64,000 nucleotides of DNA. It comes from Notolepis coatsorum. Its lineage: Eukaryota; Chordata; Actinopteri; Aulopiformes; Paralepididae. Positions 43,902 to 57,461 of the stretch are shown piece by piece (position 1 is the stretch's first letter; the number at the start of each line of letters is the position of its first letter). Below the pieces are notes generated by a model. It was not told where the DNA came from, made no database searches, and was given only the letters and a program-made list of their open reading frames with translations. Position numbers and translations under genes: made by a program. The stretch lies in NCBI GenBank assembly GCA_963971535.1, contig OZ020598.1, forward strand, positions 97,991,634-98,055,633. The letters are read 5' to 3'.

Positions 43902-45162
43902 CAGTGATGGGAATAACGGCGTTATAAATCAAGTCAAGTCAAGAGTTTTAATTGTCACAGCATACAGGTATACAATGAAATAACGGTGTTACTAACAGCG
44001 TTAGTTTTTTCAGTAACGAGTAATTACTCTTCCAATCTTAATAACGCTGTTACCGTTACTGCCAAAAAATGCGGCGCGTTACTATGATTGAAGCTGTTTC
44101 TTTCATCAGACCAACTAGATCTCTGCGCCGAGAGGCAATACTGTTCTTCCTTGGTTAAAGTGGGCAGTGCACGAGACAAGCGCATACATGCTGATGATTG
44201 GCTGAGGTTGAGTAAAATGTCATGGTAAGCCAATCAGAGGTAGAGGTGGGCAGGTGTTCGAAAGCATCCAGAGTCTGACACACAGCGACAACACAAGCGA
44301 GTCGAGAGACCGTGGTGCGCGGGTCCGTGTACGTTTTGATAGTTTGTTTGACGAGCCCAAATAATCCAAAACGAATCCAACGAACAACACAAGCGAGTCA
44401 GTCAACTCTTGTGTTAGTTGTGTTGCAGCCCAGGGCACTACACTGGAGGCTCTACTGCCTTATCAACATAGTGCTGCACTTCCTGGTTTAATAGCACAGT
44501 CTTCAGGTGCTCAGAGATATATATATATATATCTGTATGTCATGCATGTCTTAAATGTCATGATTAGATTAGTTTAGATGATTAGATTAGATTCTTATAT
44601 ATGTATGTTGTGTATGTCATAAATGTCATGAATTGAAAATGGGGGACCCTGATGTAAACAAGACGAAAATCTTTCTCTGGTCTGCATCCCCTTAACAATT
44701 GTGTGTATTGAGCTGTACTGTACTGTACCCATTCTGCAATCAAAATGTTCAATCAATCAGTATATCTTTGTTATTTATTTTTGGTATAGTGCTTAACAAG
44801 CATAATTTTATGTTGCCCAGTTGTGGCCTGTTGAGCGGCAATACATATCAAAAGTTCCAAAACATCTATTGTGTTTGTATTTGTATGATCCACTATATAA
44901 ACATAGTAGTTATAATATCTACATACATGGCATTTGATTTAGTCTCACTTTGTCCCACAGCAACATTAAAATAGATTTGTGGGGGGGGGATTTGTGTATG
45001 TTGTTTATGTAAAAAGTTTACTTGAAAGTAACGCAATAGTTACTTTCTGAAGTAACTAGTTACTTTTATAATTTGTAACTGAGTAAGTAATTTAGTAACT
45101 TTTGGAAGAAGTAACTCGTAACTGTAACTAGTTACTTTTTAAAAGTAACTTGCCCAACACTG
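43902..45162. mobile_element. non-autonomous hAT transposon
   Basis: Left end CAGTGATGGGAATAACG, right end (inverted) CAGTGTTGGGCAAGTTAC. The 8-bp duplication TTCATGAA is perfect at 43894-43901 and 45163-45170. Subterminal regions are dense with GTAACT/AGTTAC words in both orientations, probable transposase-binding clusters. No transposase frame. A Rex1-type LINE tail is nested at 43930-43981. Confidence 0.9.
43930..43981 (-). mobile_element. Rex1-type LINE tail nested in hAT
   Basis: Minus strand reads TTGTATACCTGTATGCTGTG then ACAATTAAAACTCTTGACTT, the same end as the LINE at 37440-37510. Only the last 50 bp or so were inserted. Confidence 0.7.
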
Positions 45163-45170
45163 TTCATGAA

Positions 45171-45942
<772 letters not shown>

Positions 45943-46262
45943 CACGTGCGTGTGTGCGTGTGTGGGGGGAGGCTTGTGTGGCCACCATGCCAGGCTACGC
46001 GACGCTGCTGTGTACGGTTAGTGTTGTTACCTCTGCCGTTACCGCTGATGATGTATAAGGCTTGTGTGGTTAAACTGCAGTGCATAGAGGCGTGTATTTA
46101 TAATAGCCTATTTTGGCTAATGTGTGAATTTCACAACCTATTGAGTATGATTGCTCTTGGACAAGGCTCACCTGATGTCTCTGTGCCACAATGTGATTTC
46201 TGGCTGCCCCTCATTCATATCTATCTGTTTCTATCTTGTCACATAGGAGGCACATCTGGCTA

Positions 46263-46528
46263 GAAAGGACAGGGATGTAGTCAGGGATCTGACCAGAACG
46301 TCATATCATATTTGGACTTTTGAACTTTGTGCTGCACTGTAAACATGTCTCCAACAACTGCACTTTATTGTGTTACCGTTGTCTCACTGTTCTGTCCTGT
46401 TTTGCACTTTATTATTATTTATTATTATTATTTGTGAAAAAAGTCATGCACTGCAATGTCGTATCACATTCCATTTGTGTATACAATATGGTGAATAAAG
46501 TAATCTGAATCTCAATCTCAATCTGAAT
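46263..46528 (+). mobile_element. LINE 3' UTR and tail
   Basis: Ends ATGGTGAATAAAGTAATCTG followed by AATCTCAATCTCAATCTGAA, a LINE tail with a polyadenylation-like AATAAA. Confidence 0.55.
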
Positions 46529-46590
46529 CAAACCTGTGACGTTCCAGTCGTGCGATGGTCTCTCTAACTACTAGGCCACTGATGCCCCAG
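46529..46590 (-). mobile_element. SINE head fragment
   Basis: Minus strand starts GGGGCATCAGTGGCCTAGTA and carries a B-box-like AGGTTTGATTC at the other side. Only the tRNA-like head is present. Confidence 0.5.
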
Positions 46591-46749
46591 ATTAGCAAGT
46601 TATATGAATATATAACTTATATATATATATCTGGAAAATATATATATATCTTATATACCTTTATCTGGAAAAGACTGTACTGAGCATCTGTGCTATTTTT
46701 CCGCAACGCCCTGATTCACACTCAAACAGTTCCACACATTCACATTTGG

Positions 46750-49700
46750 AAGCTGTCCAGTACAACCACAGTCTGACACTGTTGACCACTAGGAGCTGTC
46801 CAGTACAACCACAGTCTGACACTGTTGACCACTAGGAGCTGTCCAGTACAACCACAGTCTGACACTGTTGACCACTATGAGATGCCCAGTACAACCACAG
46901 TCTGACACTGTTGACCACTAGGAGCTGTCCAGTACAACCACAGTCTGACACTGTTGACCACTAGGAGATGCCCAGTACAACCACAGTCTGACACTGTTGA
47001 CCACTAGGAGCTGCCCAGTACAACCACATTCTGACACTGTTGACCACTAGGAGCTGTCCAGTACAACCACAGTCTGACACTGTTGACCACTAGGAGCTGC
47101 CCAGTATAACCACAGTCTGACACTGTTGACCACTAGGAGATGCCCAGTACAACCACAGTCTGACACTGTTGACCACTAGGAGCTGTCCAGTACAACCACA
47201 GTCTGACACTGTTGACCACTAGGAGCTGCCCAGTACAACCACAGTCTGACACCGTTGACCACTAGGAGCTGTCCAGTACAACCACAGTCTGACACTGTTG
47301 ACCACTAGGAGCTGCCCAGTACAACCACAGTCTGACACTGTTGACCACTAGGAGCTGTCCAGTACAACCACAGTCTGACACTGTTGACCACTAGGAGCTT
47401 CCCAGTACAACCACAGTCTGACACTGTTGACCACTAGGAGCTGCCCAGTACAACCACAGTCTGACACTGTTGACCACTAGGAGCTTCCCAGTACAACCAC
47501 AGTCTGACACTGTTGACCACTAGGAGCTGCCCAGTAAGACCACAGTCTGACACTGTTGACCACTAGGAGCTGTCCAGTACAACCACAGTCTGACACTGTT
47601 GACCACTAGGAGCTGCCCGGTACAACCACAGTCTGACACTGTTGACCACTAGGAGCTGCCCAGTACAACCACAGTCTGACACTGTTGACCACTAGGAGCT
47701 GCCCAGTACAACCACAGTCTGACACTGTTGACCACTAGGAGCTGCCCGGTACAACCACAGTCTGACACTGTTGACCACTAGGAGCTGCCCAGTACAACCA
47801 CAGTCTGACACTGTTGACCACTAGGAGCTGCCCAGTACAACCACAGTCTGACACTGTTGACCACTAGGAGCTGCCCAGTACAACCACAGTCTGACACTGT
47901 TGACCACTAGGAGCTTCCCAGTACAACCACAGTCTGACACTGTTGACCACTAGGAGCTGCCCAGTACAACCACAGTCTGACACTGGTGACCAGTAGGAGC
48001 TTCCCAGTACAACCACAGTCTGACACTGTTGACCACTAGGAGCTGCTCAGTACAACCACAGTATCACACTGTTGACCACTAGGAGCTGCCCCGTACAACC
48101 ACAGTCTGACACTGGTGACCACTAGGAGCTTCCCAGTACAACCACAGACGGACACTGGTGACCACTAGGAGCTGCCCAGTAAGACCACCGTCTGACACTG
48201 TTGACCACTAGGAGCTGCCCAGTACAACCACAGTCTGACACTGTTGACCACTAGGAGCTGCCCAGTACAACCACAGTCTGACACCGTTGACCACTAGGAG
48301 CTGCCCAGTACAACCACAGTCTGACACTGTTGACCACTAGGAGCTGCCCAGTACAACCACAGTCTGACACTGTTGACCACTAGGAGCTGCCCAGTACAAC
48401 CACAGTCTGACACTGTTGACCACTAGGAGCTGCCCGGTACACCCATAGTCTGACACTTTTGACCACTAGGAGGTGCCCAGTACAACCACAGTCTGACACT
48501 GTTGACCACTAGGAGCTGTCCAGTACAACCACAGTCTGACACTGTTGACCACTAGGAGATGCCCAGTACAACCACAGTCTGACACTGTTGACCACTAGGA
48601 GCTGCCCAGTACAACCACATTCTGACACTGTTGACCACTAGGAGCTGTCGAGTACAACCACAGTCTGACACTGTTGACCACTAGGAGCTGCCCAGTACAA
48701 CCACAGTCTGACACTGTTGACCACTAGGAGATGCCCAGTACAACCACAGTCTGACACTGTTGACCACTAGGAGCTGTCCAGTACAACCACAGTCTGACAC
48801 TGTTGACCACTAGGAGCTGCCCAGTACAACCACAGTCTGACACCGTTGACCACTAGGAGCTGTCCAGTACAACCACAGTCTGACACTGTTGACCACTAGG
48901 AGCTGCCCAGTACAACCACAGTCTGACACTGTTGACCACTAGGAGCTGCTCAGTACAACCACAGTATCACACTGCCCCGTACAACCACAGTCTGACACTG
49001 TTGACCACTAGGAGCTGCCCATTACAACCACAGTCTGACACTGTTGACCACTAGGAGATGTCCAGTACAACCACAGTCTGACACTGTTGACCACTAGGAG
49101 CTGCCCAGTACAACCACAGTCTGACACTGTTGACCACTAGGAGCTGTCCAGTACAACCACAGTCTGACACTGTTGACCACTAGGAGCTTCCCAGTACAAC
49201 CACAGTCTGACACTGTTGACCACTAGGAGCTGCCCAGTACAACCACAGTCTGACACTGGTGACCAGTAGGAGCTTCCCAGTACAACCACAGTCTGACACT
49301 GTTGACCACTAGGAGCTTCCCAGTACAACCACAGTCTGACACTCTTGACCACTAGGAGCTGCCCAGTACAACCACAGTCTGACACTGTTGACCACTAGGA
49401 GCTGCCCGGTACAACCACAGTCTGACACTTTTAACCACTAGGAGCTGTCCAGTACAACCACAGTCTGACACTGTTGACCACTAGGAGCTGCTCAGTACAA
49501 CCACAGTATCACACTGCCCCGTACAACCACAGTCTGACACTGGTGACCACTAGGAGCTTCCCAGTACAACCACAGACGGACACTGGTGACCACTAGGAGC
49601 TTCCCAGTACAACCACAGTCTGACACTGTTGACCACTAGGAGCTGCCCAGTACAACCACAGTCTGACACTGGTGACCAGTAGGAGCTTCCCAGTACAACC

Positions 49701-52700
49701 ACAGTCTGACACTGTTGACCACTAGGAGCTTCCCAGTACAACCACAGTCTGACACTCTTGACCACTAGGAGCTGCCCAGTACAACCACAGTCTGACACTG
49801 TTGACCACTAGGAGCTGCCCGGTACAACCACAGTCTGACACTTTTAACCACTAGGAGCTGTCCAGTACAACCACAGTCTGACACTGTTGACCACTAGGAG
49901 CTGCCCAGTACAACCACAGTCTGACACTGTTGACCACTAGGAGCTGCTCAGTACAACCACAGTATCACACTGTTGACCACTAGGAGCTGCCCCGTACAAC
50001 CACAGTCTGACACTGGTGACCACTAGGAGCTTCCCAGTACAACCACAGACGGACACTGGTGACCACTAGGAGCTGCCCAGTAAGACCACAGTCTGACACT
50101 GTTGACCACTAGGAGCTGCCCAGTACAACCACAGTCTGACACTGTTGACCACTAGGAGCTGCCCAGTACAACCACAGTCTGACACCGTTGACCACTAGGA
50201 GCTGCCCAGTACAACCACAGTCTGACACTGTTGACCACTAGGAGCTGCCCAGTACAACCACAGTCTGACACTATTGACCACTAGGAGCTGCCCAGTACAA
50301 CCACAGTCTGACACTGTTGACCACTAGGAGCTGCCCGGTACACCCATAGTCTGACACTTTTGACCACTAGGAGATGCCCAGTACAACCACAGTCTGACAC
50401 TGTTGACCACTAGGAGCTGTCCAGTACAACCACAGTCTGACACTGTTGACCACTAGGAGATGCCCAGTACAACCACAGTCTGACACTGTTGACCACTAGG
50501 AGCTGCCCAGTACAACCACATTCTGACACTGTTGACCACTAGGAGCTGTCCAGTACAACCACAGTCTGACACTGTTGACCACTAGGAGCTGCCCAGTACA
50601 ACCACAGTCTGACACTGTTGACCACTAGGAGATGCCCAGTACAACCACAGTCTGACACTGTTGACCACTAGGAGCTGTCCAGTACAACCACAGTCTGACA
50701 CTGTTGACCACTAGGAGCTGCCCAGTACAACCACAGTCTGACACCGTTGACCACTAGGAGCTGTCCAGTACAACCACAGTCTGACACTGTTGACCACTAG
50801 GAGCTGCCCAGTACAACCACAGTCTGACACTGTTGACCACTAGGAGATGTCCAGTACAACCACAGTCTGACACTGTTGACCACTAGGAGCTGCCCAGTAC
50901 AACCACAGTCTGACACTGTTGACCACTAGGAGCTGTCCAGTACAACCACAGTCTGACACTGTTGACCACTAGGAGCTTCCCAGTACAACCACAGTCTGAC
51001 ACTGTTGACCACTAGGAGCTGCCCAGTACAACCACAGTCTGACACTGGTGACCAGTAGGAGCTTCCCAGTACAACCACAGTCTGACACTGTTGACCACTA
51101 GGAGCTTCCCAGTACAACCACAGTCTGACACTCTTGACCACTAGGAGCTGCCCAGTACAACCACAGTCTGACACTGTTGACCACTAGGAGCTGCCCGGTA
51201 CAACCACAGTCTGACACTTTTAACCACTAGGAGCTGTCCAGTACAACCACAGTCTGACACTGTTGACCACTAGGAGCTGCCCAGTACAACCACAGTCTGA
51301 CACTGTTGACCACTAGGAGCTGCTCAGTACAACCACAGTATCACACTGCCCCGTACAACCACAGTCTGACACTGGTGACCACTAGGAGCTTCCCAGTACA
51401 ACCACAGACGGACACTGGTGACCACTAGGAGCTGCCCAGTAAGACCACAGTCTGACACTGTTGACCACTAGGAGCTGCCCAGTACAACCACAGTCTGACA
51501 CTGTTGACCACTAGGAGCTGCCCAGTACAACCACAGTCTGACACCGTTGACCACTAGGAGCTGCCCAGTACAACCACAGTCTGACACTGTTGACCACTAG
51601 GAGCTGCCCAGTACAACCACAGTCTGACACTGTTGACCACTAGGAGCTGCCCAGTACAACCACAGTCTGACACTGTTGACCACTAGGAGCTGCCCGGTAC
51701 ACCCATAGTCTGACACTTTTGACCACTAGGAGCTGACCAGTACAACCACAGTCTGACACTGTTGACCACTAGGAGCTGCCCAGTACAACCACAGTCTGAC
51801 ACTGTGTTGACCACTAGGAGCTGCCCAGTACAACCACAGTCTGACACTGTGTTGACCACTAGGAGCTGCCCAGTACAACAACAGTCTGACACTGTTGACC
51901 ACTAGAAGCTGCCCAGTACAAGCACAGTTTGACACTGTTGACCACTAGGACCTGACCAGTACACCCACAGTCGGACACTGGTGACCACTAGGAGCTTCCC
52001 AGTACAACCACAGTCTGACACTATTGACCACTAGGAGCTGCCCAGTAAGACCACAGTCTGACACTGTTGACCACTAGGAGCTGCCCGGTACAACCACAGT
52101 CTGACACTGTTGACCACTAGGAGCTGCCCAGTACAACCACAGTCTGACACTGTTGACCACTAGGAGCTGCCCGGTACAACCACAGTCTGACACTGTTGAC
52201 CACTAGGAGCTGCCCGGTACAAACACAGTCTGACACTGTTGACCACTAGGAGCTGCCCAGTACAACCACAGTCTGACACTGTTGACCACTAGGAGCTGCC
52301 CAGTACAACCACAGTCTGACACTGTTGACCACTAGGAGCTGCCCAGTACAACCACAGTCTGACACTGTTGACCACTAGGAGCTGCCCAGTACAACCACAG
52401 TCTGACACTGTTGACCACTAGGAGCTGCCCAGTACACCCACAGTCTGACACTGTTGACCACTAGGAGCTGCCCAGTACAACCACAGTCTGACACTGTTGA
52501 CCACTAGGAGCTGCCCAGTACAACCACAGTCTGACACTGTTGACCACTAGGAGCTGCCCAGTACACCCACAGTCTGACACTGTTGACCACTAGGAGCTGC
52601 CCAGTACAACCACAGTCTGACAGTGTTGACCACTAGGAGCTGCCCAGTACAACCACAGTCTGACACTGTTGACCACTAGGAGCTGCCCAGTACACCCACA

Positions 52701-52756
52701 GTCTGACACTGTTGACCACTAGGAGCTGCCCAGTACAACCACAGTCTGACAGTGTG
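46750..52756. repeat. 43-bp satellite array, about 140 copies
   Basis: The unit reads AGCTGCCCAGTACAACCACA then GTCTGACACTGTTGACCACTAGG. Variants are TGTCC, TGCCC, TTCCC, ATGCCC and GTGACC. A unit shortened by 17 bp (CACACTGCCCCGTAC) occurs near 48975, 49515 and 51345. The rare marker CCCGGTACACCCATAGTC is at about 48431, 50332 and 51691: spacings of 1901 and 1359, which equal 45 and 32 units less the 17-bp deletions. So long blocks were duplicated within the array. Identical 82-codon minus frames at 49137-49385 and 50926-51174 (and a near copy at 49550-49798) are by-products. Confidence 0.97.
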
Positions 52757-52973
52757 GAAGACTGGAACTGGAAGCCGTACGGACCAGCTTTCCTAGCTCT
52801 GTCACATCAAAAGTGAAGACATTTTCAACAAACTCCAAAACTGATGCACAGGGATGAACGTCATATCAATCTACTCATCTGACTCTGGGGGAAGATGGCA
52901 AATACGTGTATTTCCCAAAATGGTGGAGTGTTCCTTTCTCTTATCCTATCTATTCCTTTACATTTTTACCTTG

Positions 52974-53056
52974 CTCACTCACTCACTCACTCACTCACTC
53001 ACTCACTCACTCACTCACTCACTCACTCACTCACTCACTCACTCACTCACTCACTC
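52974..53056. repeat. (CTCA)n microsatellite
   Basis: About 20 perfect tetramers. Confidence 0.97.
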
Positions 53057-53071
53057 CCTCTTCCTGTCTCC

Positions 53072-53218
<147 letters not shown>

Positions 53219-53599
53219 CTCTTTATCTCTCTCATCCCCCCCCCCCACACACACACACACACAACACATACATACATGCATTATCTTGTCTCCTCTCCCC
53301 CACACCCACCCACCACCACTCTGTGCGGCCGCAGTCATTTGTGCAGACTGTTTAATTAGCTGTTTTGACAGAGACAGTATAGGAGGCTTTTAGGGAGCCA
53401 GAGGCACGGCTGTTACCAGCTCACTGTGGTGCTGATTTTAGATATGCAGTACATGAATGCTGCTGATTAACGGGGCTAATCTGCTCTGCTCAGCGGAGCA
53501 GGGGGTTCTCAAATGTGTGCATGTCAAGGACTCCCAAATTGATACGTAATAGGCCACGGACCTCCATTTCATTAGATCCTGTCCTAGGGACCCCCGTGT
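53219..53599. other. unassigned; possible transposon end near 53498
   Basis: CAGGGGGTTCTCAAATGTG at about 53499 resembles a hAT end, and a loosely similar inverted sequence ends at about 59636 (GACCACATTTAGAGCAACCTG), but the flanks do not share an 8-bp duplication. Confidence 0.3.
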
Positions 53600-54190
53600 A
53601 TTCAGATTCAGATTCAGATTCAGATTTGATTTGCCTTATGCAACAAGTACAATGGATCTTCAGATCAAAGATCAAAACATCTTACTCTCCGTTTGCTCCG
53701 CAGCATAAAGGACTAAAAAAGCAACAATTAACAGAATAGAAGAGCAGGTATTTATAAATATATTTATAATAATAATCTGGCTGTGCAATAACATAAGTAC
53801 CACTAGTATAAATTAAGAATAATTGCACATTATATTGACGCACGAGGGTGCAGTAAAGTGGCTGAGCATTGTAGCAGCATTTGAGTCCAGTAATGAGCGG
53901 ATGGTTGTGGTCCTGGATGATGGAGATGGCTTTGTTCCGACACCTGGACTCATGGATCACCTCAATGGACGGCAGTGAACACCCGATGATCTTTTCTGTT
54001 GTCATCATGACCCTCTGGACGGCTTTCTTATCCTGAGTGGTGGCGTTGCCATGCCACACAGTGATACAGCTCGTCAGTACGCCCTCTACGGTGCCTCTGT
54101 AGAAGTCCATTGCGTGCTTATGCCACACTTCCTGAGGCACCACAGGGGGTAGAGGCCTTCTTGACCATGACCTCCGTGTTGTAGTTCCAC
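53600..54190 (-). pseudogene. Rex1/Babar-like LINE, C-terminal fragment
   Basis: The minus frame 54143-53682 reads AMDFYRGTVEGVLTSCITVW, GNATTQDKKAVQRVM and CSLPSIEVIHESRCRNKA, the C-terminal blocks of Rex1-type LINEs, more diverged than the copy at 36332. The tail on the minus strand is (AATCTG)n at 53598-53622. Confidence 0.75.
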
Positions 54191-54249
54191 CTTATAGGTA
54201 TATGTATGCCTAATATATATTTATATTAGGTCATCGGAGATCTGGAGTC

Positions 54250-54393
54250 GTAGGACTCCGTTTATAAATGGTAAATGGCTGCATTTATATAGCACTTTTA
54301 TCCAAAGCGCTTTATAATTTGTTCCTCACATTTTTACCCATTCACTCACACATTCACACACCAACGGCGCAACCATGCAAGGTGCCAACCTGA
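54250..54393 (-). mobile_element. SINE 3' half
   Basis: Minus strand has CAGGTTGGCACCTTGCATGG, AAAGCGCTTTGGATAAAAGT and GCAGCCATTTACCATTTA, the 3' part of the family at 39575. It is cut at 54393 where the tail of the next LINE begins. Confidence 0.7.
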
Positions 54394-54596
54394 TTTTATT
54401 TTATTTTATTTTATTTTTATTTTTATCGAACATAGAAACATAAAACAAGTTTAAAAAACAAAAAGGTAAATAGTCAAAGACTATTTCCATACAATAAGTG
54501 TTCGAGAAGGAACAGGGGGAAGTAAAACAACTTATCAAGCCCTGCCCCTTCCTTACAATATTTTACATTATAATTTAATAAAAATAAAAATAATAT

Positions 54597-54801
54597 GGGC
54601 GCCCCAGTGGCGAACCACATAGCGCGCTCAGCCGCGACAGGGCCGACCCGGGTTCGATTCCCGAACCCGTCGTTATTTGCCGAATGTCTTCCCCCCACTC
54701 TGTCTCCCATTCCTCCTCTATCTCTATCTACTGGACTGCCCAGTAGAAATAAAGCGATAAAACGCCAAAAAATAAATCTTTATAAAAAAGATTTATAAAA
54801 T
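54597..54801 (+). mobile_element. tRNA-derived SINE nested in LINE 3' UTR
   Basis: Starts GGGCGCCCCAGTGGCG, has a B-box GGGTTCGATTCCC near 54650 and ends in AT-rich sequence. Flanked by AAAATAATAT at 54587-54596 and 54802-54811. Confidence 0.75.
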
Positions 54802-54890
54802 AAAATAATATAACAAATAAAAAATAAAATAAAAGTACAGTTTTTTATATATCAAAATATCCAAATGAGAAAAAATAATAGGCAGTCACA

Positions 54891-55965
54891 TTACTGCTCA
54901 AGCTCCTCTCTCTTATATGTGTCCATAAGTGCTTGTTTATAGCTACCTTTAAATGTATTGATATTTTTGCTTAATTTTATATTCGCATCCAGACCATTCC
55001 AGAGTGATACCCCACAAACTGCAATGCACATACTTTTAAGAGTTGTACGTACCGTAGGTTGCTTTAAAGCTAATGTCCCTCTAAAATTATAAACACTCTC
55101 TCTAGCCGTGAATTATTTTTGAATGTTGCTTGGTAATTTGTGTTTTATTGCCAGAAACATAATTTGTGCAGATTTGAATTTGATTAAGTCCATGAATTTA
55201 ATGTTTGACTCCTTACAAACAGACTATTTGTGTGATCTAAATATCTACCATGATGTACTATCCGTATGGCTCTTTTTTTCAGTGTGCATATCTTTTGTAA
55301 GTTGCTTTTATAAGTATTTCCCCAGATTTCAACACAGTATGATAGATATGGTACAATGAGTGGGCAATATAATGTATATAGAGTTTTCTGATTAAGGATA
55401 TATCTAGTCTTGCCCAGTATACCAATACTTCTCGCTAACTTTGAACACAAATATTTTATATGGGGTTTCCAGCAGAGTTTGTGGTCTATTAAGACCCCTA
55501 GAAACTTGTTTGTATATACTCTCTAAATGTTTACATTATCAATTTTCAGTTGAGGATCAGTGATTATTTTACAATTTCCAAATATAATGAAGTTGGTTTT
55601 TTTCAAATTGAGTGATAACTTATTTGTGTTGAACCAACCTTTTAATTTGTCCATTTCTATGTTTGCCACTTCTAAAAGCTGCTGAAGGTCATCCCCCGAA
55701 CATAAAATGTTTGTGTCATCCGCAAAGACAACAAGTTTCAGTATGTCAGATACTTTACATATATCATTTATGTATAAAATGAACAATTTGGGTCCCAATA
55801 CTGACCCATGTGGAACACCACAGGTAATGTTTAAGCATTGTGACTTGTGCTGACCCATCAGAACAAATTGCTGCCTGTTACTAATATAGCTTTTCAGCCA
55901 GTCTAGAGCAACCCCTCTGACACCAAACCTGTCCATATTTTTCAGTAAAATCTCATGATCTATTG
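54891..55965 (-). pseudogene. LINE RT, palm to C-terminus
   Basis: The minus frame 55965-55523 has HEILLKNMDRFGVRGVALDW, SYISNRQQFV, CGVPHGSVLGPKLF, the catalytic VFADDTNIL (near 55720) and LNLKKTNFIIFG. After an indel the frame 55450-55184 carries KTLYTLYCPLIVPYLSYC and EIWGNTYKSNL. A further frame ends at the TAA at 54891-54893 after TYKREELEQ. The RT core is well preserved, but the hAT insertion and the indels disable it. Confidence 0.8.
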
Positions 55966-56112
55966 CAGGGAGGGGCAACTGGCGGCCCGCGGGCCGCATG
56001 CGGCCCTCACCGACGTTTCATGCGGCCCCAGGCCAATAAAAAAAAAAAAAAAAAAAAAATTATAATATTTTTTTATTTTTAATTTTTTTTAAATTATTTT
56101 TTTTTGTATTGT

Positions 56113-56193
56113 ATTCGACTAAGAAGAGTTGGCAGTCGACTATGGCTCCTTTCGATCGATTAGTCGACTATTTGATTAATAGGGGTCAGCCCT
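56113..56193 (+). mobile_element. piece of a second hAT family inside the first
   Basis: GACTAAGAAGAGTTGGCAGT, CGACTATGGCTCCTTTCGAT and GGGGTCAGCCCTA match the right end of the hAT at 41990-43427 (43365-43427). No left end is present beside it. Confidence 0.75.
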
Positions 56194-56195
56194 AG

Positions 56196-57135
56196 TGTGG
56201 ACATATGAAACGCTGTTGAAAGTGCCGTGCAGCAATATGGGGGTTTTGATAAACTGTCGGCTGTTGTTACCGATGGAGCACCGGCAATGAAAGGAAAACG
56301 CACAGGATTCGCTGGGCTTCTAAGGCAGAGTGGCGTTGAGTGTCCAATGCTGCACTGCATTATACATCAGGTAAGTTCGCTAACATAATTTCCATCTATT
56401 GTGGGTCACTAATAATGACCAATGCGAATCGAGTGTAGTCAAATTATATGCGAGAGTCGTTAAATCGTTTTTCTTTTTTTTTATCTGATATAGGAGGCTC
56501 TCTGTGCCAAGAAGCTTGACTATACAGCCATGTTATGGATTTGGTTACCAAGGTTACCAATCTAATTCGTGGAGGCAACAGGTCACTAAACCATAGAAAG
56601 TTTGTCTCCTTTTTGGAAGAGATGGACACTGATTATGGCGACTTGCAGCTACACACAGAAATCCGATGGCTGAGCCGTCGGAAAGTACAGGAGCGACATT
56701 GAAACACTGGAAATGCAATTCAATGATCGGTTTGAAGATTTCAACGGCATGCAGTCACGGATAGCGCTGTTTGCCGGCCCCCTCACCGCTACGGTGTCAG
56801 AGCAGCCCCCACCGTTGCAGCTTGAACTGTGCGAGCTACAGTCAGATCCTTTTTTTCAAGCAAAGAGAAATGAGAGGGGAATTTCATTTTGGAAACTGCT
56901 ACCTGAGCCCCGCTTCCCACTCCTCAGGGACTTTGCCCTCTCTATGGCCAGTATGTTTGGGAGCACATACATATGCGAGAGCAATTTCTCAAACATGAAG
57001 CACATCAAGTCAAAGGAGAGAAACAGGCTGTCGGATGAAACATTATTTCATCTGATGCAGATTGCATGCACAAACATTGAAGTTGACATTCCTGCTATTG
57101 TGCGCCAACAAGAGAGACCACAAGTGTCTCATTAA
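56196..57135 (+). pseudogene. hAT transposase relic with intron
   Basis: Exon 1 (about 56200-56370) reads QYGGFDKLSAVVTDGAPAMK and CPMLHCIIHQ, part of the hAT catalytic core (the DGAPAM block). A consensus donor CAG/GTAAGT stands at 56370/56371 and an acceptor ATATAG/GAG at 56493/56494, giving a 123-bp intron. The next exon continues with LVTKVTNLIRGGNRSLNH and EIRWLSRRKVQER, then a stop or indel near 56702. The frame 56713-57135 has FALSMASMFGSTYICESNFS and RNRLSDETLFHLMQIAC, the C-terminal dimerisation part. The style is close to GTF2IRD2/Charlie-type hAT proteins. The N-terminal zinc finger is missing. Confidence 0.8.
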
Positions 57136-57139
57136 AGAC

Positions 57140-57275
57140 AGGGGGGGAGGAGATGATGAAGAGGTGTAGAGGGGGGGGGGGGAGGAGATGATGAAGAGGT
57201 GTAGAGAGGGGGGAAGAGATGATGAAGAGGTGTAGAGAGGGGGGGGGGGAGATGATGGAGAGGTGTAGAGAGGGG
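57140..57275. repeat. GATGATGAAGAGGTGTAGAG tandem repeat
   Basis: Four units of about 33 bp separated by G-runs, just after the transposase stop. Confidence 0.8.
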
Positions 57276-57293
57276 ACCATTATTATTATTATA

Positions 57294-57326
<33 letters not shown>

Positions 57327-57327
57327 A
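57273..57327. repeat. (ATT)n microsatellite
   Basis: About 16 ATT repeats within the hAT. Confidence 0.9.
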
Positions 57328-57461
57328 CCATTATTGACCCACTGTGGGGCGAGGGTGAATGTCATGCCAGTTTGATAAAGGGTCAATGGGAGGCATGTAG
57401 TATTGCACTTTACTTTACTTGTTTACTTTTGTAGTGTTCAGATAACACTAATAACACAAAG

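Noticed and set aside
49137..51174. Repeated 82-codon minus-strand open frames in the satellite
   Set aside because: Short products of the 43-bp repeat; copies arise by block duplication, with no sign of selection.
46750..52756. Possible CRISPR-like array
   Set aside because: There are no unique spacers; units are contiguous 43-bp satellite repeats in a eukaryotic setting.
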